Assembly (NCBI GenBank): GCA_964541075.1
Contig: CAZIPZ010000046.1
Coordinates: 1 to 21,853 of the forward strand
From: CAZIPZ01 sp964541075
Lineage (GTDB): Bacteria > Acidobacteriota > Terriglobia > 20CM-2-55-15
Direction: 5' to 3'
Length of the DNA: 21,853 nucleotides
Position numbers and translations under genes: made by a program. A model generated the notes under the pieces. That model did no database searches. It was given only the letters and a program-made list of their open reading frames with translations, and was not told the origin of the DNA. Each line of letters opens with the position of its first letter. Within the stretch, counting starts at the first letter, position 1. Below, in pieces: positions 14,719-21,853 of the stretch.

Positions 14719-16716
14719 ATGGAGTTCAAGCTGGTCTCATCCTATCTGCCGCGTGGCGATCAAACGACCGCAATTGAGCAACTGGTCAAAGGGTTGAGCG
14801 ACGGTGAAGAGCACCAGGTTCTCTTGGGTGTGACGGGTTCAGGCAAGACCTTCACCATGGCGAAGGTGATCGAGCATGTAAAACGTCCCACCCTTGTGCT
14901 GGCGCATAACAAGACACTCGCTGCGCAGCTTTATCACGAGTTTCGGGGCTTCTTTCCATCCAACGCCGTAGAGTACTTCGTCAGCTATTACGATTACTAT
15001 CAGCCCGAAGCCTATATCGCCTCAACAGACACGTATATCGAAAAGGAATCGACGATCAATGACGAAATCGACCGTCTTCGGCTTTCGGCGACGCGTTCTC
15101 TGTTTGAGCGGCGGGACGTCATAATCGTTGCCTCTGTCTCTTGTATCTACGGTTTGGGTTCTCCCGAAGCCTATTACGGAATGTTGTTGATGCTTGAACG
15201 CGGCCAACGGATGAGTCGTCGCGACATCCTCTCGAAGCTTGTTGAAATCCTTTACGAACGCAATGATCTCGATTTCAAGCGAGGAGTGTTCCGCGTGCGG
15301 GGCGACACCATTGAAGTGCATCCAACTTACGAGAGCATTGGTTTTCGAATAGAACTCTGGGGAGATGATGTCGAGAAGCTCAGTTCGTTTGATCCTCTCA
15401 CAGGTGATGAGATTCACGTCTTCGACCGCCTTACGGTGTACCCCAAAAGCCACTTTGTTATGCCTCGGCCCAGGTTGGAGCATGCGGTGGAAACGATCAA
15501 GAGTGAACTTCATGGTTGGGAAACGCTTCTTGAAGGTCAAGGCCGTCTGCTGGAAGCGCAGCGTGTTCATCAACGAACATTGTTCGACATGGAGATGATC
15601 AAGGAGGTTGGCTATTGCCATGGCATCGAGAACTACTCCCGACACTTTACTGGCAGGATGCCTGGACAGCCTCCCCCGACGCTGTTGGATTATTTGCCGC
15701 AGGATTCATTGATGTTCATCGACGAAAGCCATCAAACGATGCCCCAGCTTCGGGGTATGTACCATGGGGACCGTTCTCGGAAGGAAAACCTTGTGGAATA
15801 CGGATTTCGTCTCCCTTCCGCGCTAGACAATCGTCCCTTAACGTTCGAGGAATTCGAGAGGCGTACGAATCAAATTGTCTACGTCTCAGCAACGCCGGGG
15901 CCCTACGAATTGACCAGAGCCGGCGGTGTTGTGGTCGAGCAGGTCATCCGGCCGACGGGCCTCACCGATCCCGAGGTCGAAGTCAGGCCTGTGCGCGGTC
16001 AAATCGACGACTTGCTAAATGAGATCCGCAGGAGAGCAGAGAAAAACGAAAGAGTTCTCGTAACAACACTGACGAAGCGCATGGCCGAGGATTTGGCCGA
16101 ATACTACACCGAGGTCGGAGTGCGCTGCCGATATCTTCATTCCGAAATCGATACCTTGGAGCGCATTAAGATTCTGAGAGGCCTGCGGCGAGGCGAATTC
16201 GACGTCCTAATCGGTATAAACCTGTTGAGGGAAGGGCTTGATCTTCCCGAGGTCTCGCTGGTTGCGATTCTGGATGCCGATAAAGAAGGATTTCTGCGTT
16301 CAGGGGATTCCCTCATACAAACGATCGGTCGCGCCGCGCGACATATTAATGGGCGAGCCATTCTTTACGCTGATGCGATGACGGATTCCATGAAGAAAGC
16401 CATAGACGAAACGAATCGTCGTCGGGAAATCCAGATGCGATTCAATATAGAAAACAACATTACTCCAGAAAGTATCGTTAAGCCGGTCGATATGACCCTC
16501 ATTGCGATCGCGGAAGCGGACTACGTGCCGCTGCCAGATCTGGAGACTCAGGCCATTGAAACAGATGATCCTGAGAGACTAGCCGAAAGCATCGCCAAGC
16601 TTGAGACCGACATGCGCGAGGCGGCGAGAAAGTTTGAGTTCGAGCGAGCGGCCCAACTGCGGGACAGAGCGCGCGCACTGAGATCGAGAATCGTTGGAGC
16701 CCCAATCGCAGAGTGA
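14719..16716 (+). CDS. uvrB: Excinuclease ABC subunit UvrB
   Basis: DNA-damage recognition helicase of nucleotide excision repair; it takes damage from UvrA and recruits UvrC. At 665 residues it has the normal length. The Walker A motif GVTGSGKT is at 37-44. The beta-hairpin that clamps DNA is visible in YYDYYQPEAYIASTDTYIEKE-type sequence (about residues 93-113). The helicase motifs are the box FIDESHQT, the segment VYVSATPG, and the motif VI region QTIGRAARH. The C-terminal UVR domain that contacts UvrC is present (KLETDMREAARKFEFERAAQLRD). No uvrA or uvrC is nearby. The start fits MEFKLVSSYLPRGDQ. The gene shows no damage and no clear SOS box upstream. The following TPR gene starts 25 bp later and may be cotranscribed. 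Confidence 0.98.
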   Translation: MEFKLVSSYLPRGDQTTAIEQLVKGLSDGEEHQVLLGVTGSGKTFTMAKVIEHVKRPTLVLAHNKTLAAQLYHEFRGFFPSNAVEYFVSYYDYYQPEAYIASTDTYIEKESTINDEIDRLRLSATRSLFERRDVIIVASVSCIYGLGSPEAYYGMLLMLERGQRMSRRDILSKLVEILYERNDLDFKRGVFRVRGDTIEVHPTYESIGFRIELWGDDVEKLSSFDPLTGDEIHVFDRLTVYPKSHFVMPRPRLEHAVETIKSELHGWETLLEGQGRLLEAQRVHQRTLFDMEMIKEVGYCHGIENYSRHFTGRMPGQPPPTLLDYLPQDSLMFIDESHQTMPQLRGMYHGDRSRKENLVEYGFRLPSALDNRPLTFEEFERRTNQIVYVSATPGPYELTRAGGVVVEQVIRPTGLTDPEVEVRPVRGQIDDLLNEIRRRAEKNERVLVTTLTKRMAEDLAEYYTEVGVRCRYLHSEIDTLERIKILRGLRRGEFDVLIGINLLREGLDLPEVSLVAILDADKEGFLRSGDSLIQTIGRAARHINGRAILYADAMTDSMKKAIDETNRRREIQMRFNIENNITPESIVKPVDMTLIAIAEADYVPLPDLETQAIETDDPERLAESIAKLETDMREAARKFEFERAAQLRDRARALRSRIVGAPIAE

Positions 16717-16730
16717 TAAGATCACGGATT

Positions 16731-16735
16731 AGGAG
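16731..16735 (+). promoter_or_regulatory. Ribosome binding site of the TPR gene
   Basis: AGGAG six bases before the ATG at 16742. It supports the start that opens the signal peptide. Confidence 0.65.
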
Positions 16736-16741
16736 ATCGCT

Positions 16742-17959
16742 ATGATCCGCATCCTACTTGGGCTTGCGCTCTGCAGTGTCAACCTATTCGCACAATCCCC
16801 GGGCTCCGCGGAGGTTGTCGCCCCTGAGTCCTCTGCTAATGCGAAATTTGAGGAGTCTCGGTATGCGGAGGCCATATCCGAGTTTGAGAAGCTTCCTCAG
16901 CAGGCTAGAACGGCGACTGTTCTGAGCCGGCTCGGAATTTCATATCACCTGTCAAACCGGCTGAAAGAAGCCGAGAACGCCTATCGATCCGCTATTCGCG
17001 CAGACGCTGCCGACAGCATTCCATATAACAATCTCGGAACTCTTTACTACTCGCAGCAAAAGTTCGGCGAAGCAGATCGCGAATTCCGGCGCGCCCTTGA
17101 AAGGGATCCAGAAAACAATGTTTTCAGACGCAACCTTCGTGCTGCGAAATACGCTCGCGAAAATGTGAAAAAGGCTCGCGAGGTGGCGCAAACCTTCCAG
17201 TCCAGCAGACCCCTCCTCCTCCTTGACCGCAATGGCGAGAGGCTCGAAGTTCAGATTTTGATTCCTCCGCAAACTCTGCAGGCAGCCACTGGTTTCGAGA
17301 GGCGCGGAGATACATTCATGGTGCGGAAGATGTATGATGACGCAATCATTGAATATAAGAAATACATCGCGCTGGATCGCTACAACGCGTCGATGTTCAA
17401 CAGGATCGGTCTTTCATATCACTTCTCGCAAAGGGTCAAAGAGGCTGCGCAAAATTACAGGGAAGCATTGAAGCTCAATCCCTACTACCTGGAAGCTCAA
17501 AACAATCTGGGCTCGCTTGAGTATTCTCAAGAACGATATAGCCAGGCCTTAGCCAACTACCAGAAGGCTCTGAAAATACGTCCTCAGTCCGCAACTGTTC
17601 TCCAGAATGTGGGAGCATGCCTGTTCGCGATGGAGCGATACGAGGAAGGGCTGGCTTTTTACCAGAAGGCTCTGTCTATTTCTCCTAACCTTTTCGATCC
17701 GAATCGAGGAGGCCTGGGGACGCTCGTTCAAACGGCGTCGAAGAGCGATCCCACCATGAATTTCTACATGGCCAAGATGCTTGCCAAGACGGACAAAGAT
17801 CGCGCCATCACCTACCTTTACAAGGCCGTCGAGGAGGGCTTCAAAGATTTTGCGCTCATCAAGAGCGAGCCGCTTTTCGCTGCGTTTGCAGAGGACGAAC
17901 GATTCCTCAAGCTTCTCCAATTGATCAGCGCCAACGAGACCGCGCAAGGCAAGCCGTAA
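16742..17959 (+). CDS. Secreted tetratricopeptide-repeat protein
   Basis: A 405-residue protein. A signal peptide (MIRILLGLALCSVNLFAQ) precedes two blocks of TPR motifs. The first is at about residues 33-140 (AISEFEKLPQQARTA, NAYRSAIRADAADS, EFRRALERDPENN). The second is at about 190-320 (AIIEYKKYIALDRYN, NYREALKLNPYYLEAQNNLG, ALANYQKALKIRPQS, AFYQKALSISPN). The end, ITYLYKAVEEGFKDFALIKS then FAEDERFLKLL, is the common C-terminal segment of bacterial TPR proteins. It probably acts as a periplasmic scaffold; partners are unknown. It sits between uvrB and the inositol-monophosphatase gene, 25 bp and 3 bp away, so it is likely in one transcript, without an obvious functional link. Confidence 0.9.
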   Translation: MIRILLGLALCSVNLFAQSPGSAEVVAPESSANAKFEESRYAEAISEFEKLPQQARTATVLSRLGISYHLSNRLKEAENAYRSAIRADAADSIPYNNLGTLYYSQQKFGEADREFRRALERDPENNVFRRNLRAAKYARENVKKAREVAQTFQSSRPLLLLDRNGERLEVQILIPPQTLQAATGFERRGDTFMVRKMYDDAIIEYKKYIALDRYNASMFNRIGLSYHFSQRVKEAAQNYREALKLNPYYLEAQNNLGSLEYSQERYSQALANYQKALKIRPQSATVLQNVGACLFAMERYEEGLAFYQKALSISPNLFDPNRGGLGTLVQTASKSDPTMNFYMAKMLAKTDKDRAITYLYKAVEEGFKDFALIKSEPLFAAFAEDERFLKLLQLISANETAQGKP

Positions 17960-17962
17960 GAA

Positions 17963-18757
17963 GTGGAGTATTTGGATTTTTCGATCGAACTTGCCAGGGC
18001 GGCGGGCAACGTTTTGAAACACTACATGCGACGAGAGAAGCAGGTGGAGTTTAAGGGCCGGGCAAACCTCGTAACCGTCGCTGACAAGGAAAGCGAAGAA
18101 CTCGTTATCCGGATGATTCGCGAACGTTATCCTGAACATGCGATCCTTGCGGAGGAATCCGGCGCTTACGGATCGATCGGGTCAAGTCATTCGAAGTGGA
18201 TCATCGATCCCCTGGACGGGACGACGAACTTCGCGCATCAATATCCTTTCTTCTGCGTATCCATCGGTTTTGAACTGGATGGGATTCCCTTGTGCGGTGC
18301 TGTTTATGATCCTTACCGTGATGAAATGTTTACGGGAGGCCGCGGGCTTGGAGCCTACAGAAACGGGGAACGTCTGAGGGTGTCCAGCTTGGGCCGTCTT
18401 GGATCCGCTCTCCTGACCACCGGATTCCCCTATGGATTTCGCGAGAAAATCCGTTTAGCTATGGCTCAGTTTGAAGCATTCATTGTGGAGAGCCAAGGTG
18501 TTCGTCGAGGCGGATCGGCGGCGTTGGACCTTTGCTATACGGCGATGGGCAGATGCGATGGCTTTTGGGAGCTCGATCTTCACCCTTGGGATACGGCGGC
18601 AGGAGTGGTGATCCTTGAGGAGGCGGGAGGTCGCATCACGGACTTCCAAGGCAAGCCATACTCAATTTACGCTAAAGAGATTCTCGCTTCGAATGGCGCA
18701 ATCCACGACGAGATGGTCGACGTGCTCAACCGGCATTCATCTTCACTACGATCATAG
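17963..18757 (+). CDS. Inositol monophosphatase family protein
   Basis: Mg-dependent phosphatase of the FIG superfamily, 264 residues. The metal ligands are all present: Glu64-Glu65 in LAEESG, the DPLDGT motif at 82-87 (IIDPLDGTTNF), and Asp210 in HPWDTAAGVVILEEAGG. The substrate may be inositol phosphate or another sugar or nucleotide phosphate (SuhB-like, histidinol-phosphatase-like or PAP phosphatase-like enzymes share these motifs). The start is a GTG three bases after the TPR stop, and no better ATG is available before the conserved N-terminal helix, so it is probably translationally coupled. Its last 32 bases overlap the end of the convergent phosphatase gene on the other strand. Confidence 0.92.
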   Translation: MEYLDFSIELARAAGNVLKHYMRREKQVEFKGRANLVTVADKESEELVIRMIRERYPEHAILAEESGAYGSIGSSHSKWIIDPLDGTTNFAHQYPFFCVSIGFELDGIPLCGAVYDPYRDEMFTGGRGLGAYRNGERLRVSSLGRLGSALLTTGFPYGFREKIRLAMAQFEAFIVESQGVRRGGSAALDLCYTAMGRCDGFWELDLHPWDTAAGVVILEEAGGRITDFQGKPYSIYAKEILASNGAIHDEMVDVLNRHSSSLRS

Positions 18758-20477
18758 TGCGATCGTCGTGCGGAGGAGTTCTGCCGATAAAGTCTTCGAC
18801 GCTGGCGTAAACAGCCTGCACGATTTCCTCGGCTGCCTTCTGATGATGACTTCGAACTGCGTCGGCTAGGCGCTTCAAGCCGAAGTCTTCCCCGATGTCA
18901 TTTCGTGCTTCGATCAACCCGTCGGAATAGAAAACGAGAACGTCTTCGGGCAATAGCGACAACTCGGTTTCGTTGTATTTGGACTCAGCGAAGAGGCCAA
19001 GAGGAATTCCTCCGATGTCGAGAAACGTGTGTTCGCCCTTTCGGACCAGCATTGGATATGGAAGACCTGAGTTCGCAATCGTGATCTTACGCTCCTTCGG
19101 GTCGTAGATTGAATACGTTACTGCGACATACTGGCCTTCGATAGGCCGCTGATAGAGAGTTTTGTTCACCAGTTCCAGCATCTGTCCTGCAGGATACTTG
19201 CGGCCGGCGCGCGTGCGGATGATGCCGCTGGATAGAGCGCCGTAGAGCGCGGCCGGAGCGCCTTTTCCGGCGACGTCTCCAACAACAATAGCTAGACGGC
19301 CGTCATCGAACTCAATCAAGTCGTAAAGATCGCCCCCCAAGTGCGCGACTGGCTTGAACAGGACCGCCATCGACAATGGCGGCATAGACGGAAGTTCATC
19401 CGGCATGAGCTGATGCTGAATTTCCCGCGCGATTTTCATTTCGCGATCCATTCGCCGTTCGTTGTCGGATACCTTCGCATAAAGTTCGGCGTTGACGAGC
19501 GCTGAAGCAATCCGGCTTGCAAGGGTCACTAGAAATCGTTCGTGAAAATCAGTGAAGTGATTCGATTCTGTGCTTTCCAGATCAATGATGCCTATCACTT
19601 TGCCCTTGTAGGTGAGCGGGACCGCCAACTCGGACCGCGTTTCACCATGGACCTCAAGGTACCGCGGATCCTGAGTGACATCGCCCACACGCAACGGCTC
19701 GTTCAATTTTGCCGCGCTGCCAACCAGGCCCGTACCCAGCGGAATCGCGAGTTTCCGGTACTCTCGCTCATTAGATCTAATAATGAATTTGGGTTGCAGC
19801 ACTCCCTGACGGTCATCCAGGAGGAAGATTGAAAATATGTGATAGTTGACCGTCGTCTTAACGGCGGCCGCAATCCGGCGGACGAGTTCATCTACCTCAA
19901 GCGTCGACGACATATCGAGGCTGATCTCATAAAGGAGAGCGAGGAGTTCGCGACTCCGCCTTTCGCTTTCATAAACTCTCGCATTTTCAATGGCAATGGC
20001 GATTTGGCTGGCCAAAAGGTTAAGAAGGCGAACGTGTTCGTCACGAAAGTAGCCGACCTCCGGACTTTCAATATCCAGCACCCCGACCACCCGGTTCTTA
20101 CTAATCAGTGGAATGGCTAGTTCCGAACGTGCGGACTTTACTGCTTCGATGTACCGAGGATACATGCTGACATCGTCAACAATGACGGGCTTACGTTCAA
20201 GAGCCGCAGTTCCGGTGACGCCTTTGCCCATCGGGATGCGCAGCCCGCCGACAATCTCGGGCGGATGTCCAATGGCAAAGCGATGGTAGAGCTCTTGACG
20301 TTCGTCATCGATGAGGAAGATGGCGAAAATCTCGTAAGGGACGATGCGATACGTCAGGTCGGCGATTTTTCTCAGGAGCTGGTCGAGGTCGAGAATCGAC
20401 GTAATCTCGTGATTGATTTCAACGAGCGTGGCGAGAAATTGCGGATCGGTTGCGGTTGGAGCGACGTTAGGCTTCAC
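18726..20477 (-). CDS. GAF-GAF-PP2C (RsbU/SpoIIE-type) serine phosphatase
   Basis: A 583-residue signalling protein. GAF domain 1 lies at about residues 20-170 and GAF domain 2 at about 180-330. Both contain the paired RSELAIPL / RSELAVPL strand and VIGIIDLES-like segments. A short coiled linker (NERRMDREMKIAREIQHQLMP) leads to a PP2C-type domain at 360-580. The metal-binding motifs GGDLYD (381-386), GDVAGKG (400-406), VFYSDGLIEA and DDRTMIVV are intact, so phosphatase activity is likely. The target is probably an anti-sigma-factor antagonist (family knowledge), but none is nearby. The frame opens at a TTG at 20498. I prefer the GTG at 20477 because AGGAGG (20487-20492) sits nine bases upstream, inside deoC. 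It overlaps deoC by 11 bases. Confidence 0.9.
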   Translation of the reverse strand: MKPNVAPTATDPQFLATLVEINHEITSILDLDQLLRKIADLTYRIVPYEIFAIFLIDDERQELYHRFAIGHPPEIVGGLRIPMGKGVTGTAALERKPVIVDDVSMYPRYIEAVKSARSELAIPLISKNRVVGVLDIESPEVGYFRDEHVRLLNLLASQIAIAIENARVYESERRSRELLALLYEISLDMSSTLEVDELVRRIAAAVKTTVNYHIFSIFLLDDRQGVLQPKFIIRSNEREYRKLAIPLGTGLVGSAAKLNEPLRVGDVTQDPRYLEVHGETRSELAVPLTYKGKVIGIIDLESTESNHFTDFHERFLVTLASRIASALVNAELYAKVSDNERRMDREMKIAREIQHQLMPDELPSMPPLSMAVLFKPVAHLGGDLYDLIEFDDGRLAIVVGDVAGKGAPAALYGALSSGIIRTRAGRKYPAGQMLELVNKTLYQRPIEGQYVAVTYSIYDPKERKITIANSGLPYPMLVRKGEHTFLDIGGIPLGLFAESKYNETELSLLPEDVLVFYSDGLIEARNDIGEDFGLKRLADAVRSHHQKAAEEIVQAVYASVEDFIGRTPPHDDRTMIVVKMNAG

Positions 20478-21138
20478 TCTTTCGCGCCTCCTGAACAATG
20501 TTCACTCCCAAACTGGCTCCGATGCGCGAGGCTCCTGCCTCTATCAGCCTCGATGCTTCCGCGTATGACCGGATTCCTCCGGCTGCCTTCACTTTGATTT
20601 CCGGCAGCAGATTGGTGCGCAGCAGGCGGACATCTAGCTCCGACGCTCCGGAAGGACCGTAACCTGTCGAGGTCTTCAGAAAATCCGGTCTGACGCGGTT
20701 GGCAATTCGGCACGCCAGCAGCTTTTCTTCTTCGCTCAGATAAGCCGTTTCAATTATGAACTTCGTCCGAACGCCGAGTGTTTGCGCTCTATCTGTAAGA
20801 CGTTGCATTTCAGTTTCAACATGCCTTTCTTGCCCTGTCTTGAGTGCTGCGATATTGATCACAACATCAACCTCGTCGGCTCCCTGTGAAGCACTCATGC
20901 GCATCTCGGCTTCTTTGGCGTCGGTAAAGGTGACTCCAAAAGGGAACGCAATCACCGCTGCGATTTTCACCCGTGCGCCCTTTAAGGCATTTTTTGCCTC
21001 GGAAACATACCAAGGAAAGATGCACACGCCAAACATGCCGTACTCGACTGCCTCTTTACACAGCTGTCTGATTTCGTCTGCCGTAGCTGTCGGACGAAGC
21101 AATGTGTGATCGATGTAACGGCCGAAATCATTTTTCAT
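20467..21138 (-). CDS. deoC: Deoxyribose-phosphate aldolase
   Basis: Class I aldolase that cleaves 2-deoxyribose-5-phosphate to glyceraldehyde-3-phosphate and acetaldehyde in nucleoside catabolism. At 223 residues it has typical length. The Schiff-base lysine is Lys155 in FLKTSTGY, the second active-site lysine is Lys184 in VKAAGGIR, and Asp91 lies in DEVDVVINI. The frame is open far upstream (to 21330), but that part is a shadow of hpt. MKNDFGRYIDHTLL at 21138 matches the family start. The start overlaps the hpt stop by 11 bases, and the stop overlaps the phosphatase start by 11 bases. Salvage context with hpt fits purine deoxynucleoside turnover. Confidence 0.95.
   Translation of the reverse strand: MKNDFGRYIDHTLLRPTATADEIRQLCKEAVEYGMFGVCIFPWYVSEAKNALKGARVKIAAVIAFPFGVTFTDAKEAEMRMSASQGADEVDVVINIAALKTGQERHVETEMQRLTDRAQTLGVRTKFIIETAYLSEEEKLLACRIANRVRPDFLKTSTGYGPSGASELDVRLLRTNLLPEIKVKAAGGIRSYAEASRLIEAGASRIGASLGVNIVQEARKSEA
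20487..20492 (-). promoter_or_regulatory. Ribosome binding site of the phosphatase gene, inside deoC
   Basis: A perfect AGGAGG lies within the last codons of deoC, nine bases before the GTG at 20477. It decides the GTG start over the upstream TTG, and suggests coupled translation. Confidence 0.65.
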
Positions 21139-21661
21139 CCAGCACCCGAATGTCGGGAAGGTTGCGAAACCGCTGTGCATAGTCCAAGCCATAGCCGACC
21201 ACGAACTTATCTGGTATGCGGAATCCCACATAATGCAAGGGACATGTAAGCTTTGAGTCGCCCGGCTTCTGCAGCAGAGTCGCGACCCTGATGGAACGAG
21301 TCCCGCGCCGCGAAAGCATATCGCAAACATTCGCGAGCGTCAGTCCTGTATCGACAATATCTTCCACTATCACAACATCCTTGTTTTCAATTGGAATGGT
21401 CAGGTCCCTTTCTAAACGGATGGAACCCGAAGAAATAGTTCCATCTCCATAGCTCGATATCGACATGAAATCGATTTCCACTGGAATTTCAGGGCTGATT
21501 TGACGCATAAGGTCCGCCAGAAACATAAAGCTGCCCTTGAGAATTGCGATCAAGGTGATTGGCCTGCCTGCGTAATCGGCGGATATCTGGCCGGCCATTG
21601 CCGATATTCGCCGCCGGATGTCCTCTTGAGAAATCAAAACAGCACCCAACACAGCCTTCAT
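21128..21661 (-). CDS. hpt: Hypoxanthine phosphoribosyltransferase
   Basis: Purine salvage enzyme converting hypoxanthine or guanine and PRPP to IMP or GMP in the cytoplasm. At 177 residues it has normal length. The PRPP-binding signature VVIVEDIVDTGLTL is at 96-109, the LKGS loop at 41-44, and the flexible-loop SYGDGT after FMSIS. The C-terminal segment VGYGLDYAQRFRNLPDIRVL is characteristic of the family. The start ATG at 21661 has only a weak AGGG upstream. It is the first complete gene of the leftward operon hpt-deoC-phosphatase. Confidence 0.96.
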   Translation of the reverse strand: MKAVLGAVLISQEDIRRRISAMAGQISADYAGRPITLIAILKGSFMFLADLMRQISPEIPVEIDFMSISSYGDGTISSGSIRLERDLTIPIENKDVVIVEDIVDTGLTLANVCDMLSRRGTRSIRVATLLQKPGDSKLTCPLHYVGFRIPDKFVVGYGLDYAQRFRNLPDIRVLDEK

Positions 21662-21761
21662 GGCGCCCTAGTTTAGACCAGAAATCGCCACTCCGAGGAC
21701 GATTGGCGCTTCACCCGTGGATCTTTGGCAACTCCGTTTCAAAGACAACAGACGTTTGCAA

Positions 21762-21851
21762 CTACGATCGCGGAGCTGACGGGTGATCATAACTGGGTTC
21801 GTTGACAATATTCGCGTTTCCGATAAGCTTTCCCCAGACGGAGAGGTCAAA
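21762..21851 (-). CDS. Possible C-terminal end of a gene entering from the right edge
   Basis: A minus-strand frame from the edge to a TAG at 21762 reads FDLSVWGKLIGNANIVNEPS and then nine more residues to the stop. It looks like a natural protein end about 100 bp before hpt. Another frame is also open to the edge, so the choice is uncertain. I do not recognise the family; it does not resemble the TilS end that often precedes hpt. Confidence 0.25.
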   Translation of the reverse strand, partial: FDLSVWGKLIGNANIVNEPSYDHPSAPRS

Positions 21852-21853
21852 AC

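Noticed and set aside
15022..15645. 207-residue open frame antisense to uvrB
   Set aside because: It is fully inside the strongly conserved uvrB coding sequence and has no motif; a codon-bias shadow.
20467..21330. Long form of deoC starting at 21330
   Set aside because: The first 64 residues are an out-of-frame reading of hpt; the family N-terminus begins at 21138.

Overview
The window reads as a chromosomal segment of an Acidobacteriota bacterium, probably from a metagenome assembly. The inference rests on two VWFA-type secreted proteins of the kind that is expanded in Acidobacteria, an outer-membrane DUF5916/CBM9-like protein, TIMP-like plus carboxypeptidase-regulatory-like secreted proteins, and a moderate GC content with many poor Shine-Dalgarno sites. 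No rRNA gene is present, so placement below phylum is not possible. A run of 10 N at 4819-4828 marks a scaffold gap.

Left part (1-5214). Two overlapping minus-strand VWA genes (the second runs off the left edge) diverge from a plus-strand cluster of cysteinyl-tRNA synthetase, a class-III aminotransferase and a YraN/UPF0102 protein. The N run interrupts the YraN gene. A tRNA-Gly(GCC) follows, with its -10 box inside the end of yraN.

Middle left (5215-7926). About 500 bp without a convincing gene precede a 685-residue secreted protein. It combines an ankyrin array, a single CxxCH haem-c motif and a terpenoid-cyclase-like toroid domain. tRNA-Cys(GCA) follows.

Accessory patch (7927 to about 10840). 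Directly 3' of tRNA-Cys lies the C-terminal remnant of a tyrosine recombinase. Beyond it are a ribbon-helix-helix fragment, a small Cys-rich protein with a strong ribosome binding site, a possible hypothetical gene, an XRE-type regulator with two compensating frameshifts, and two related TIMP-like secreted proteins whose signal peptides are both out of frame with the mature part. This looks like a decayed tRNA-associated island, in contrast to the intact genes around it.

Right part (10845-21853). A degenerate EAL-HDOD signalling protein diverges from the DUF5916 outer-membrane protein. Next come uvrB, a secreted TPR protein and an inositol-monophosphatase-family enzyme on the plus strand. Converging on these is a tightly overlapping minus-strand operon of hpt, deoC and a GAF-GAF-PP2C phosphatase: purine and deoxyribose salvage joined to a signalling phosphatase.

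No complete new defence or mobile system is visible. The most unusual intact gene is the ankyrin / CxxCH / toroid fusion, and the most informative non-gene signal is the decayed island beside tRNA-Cys.
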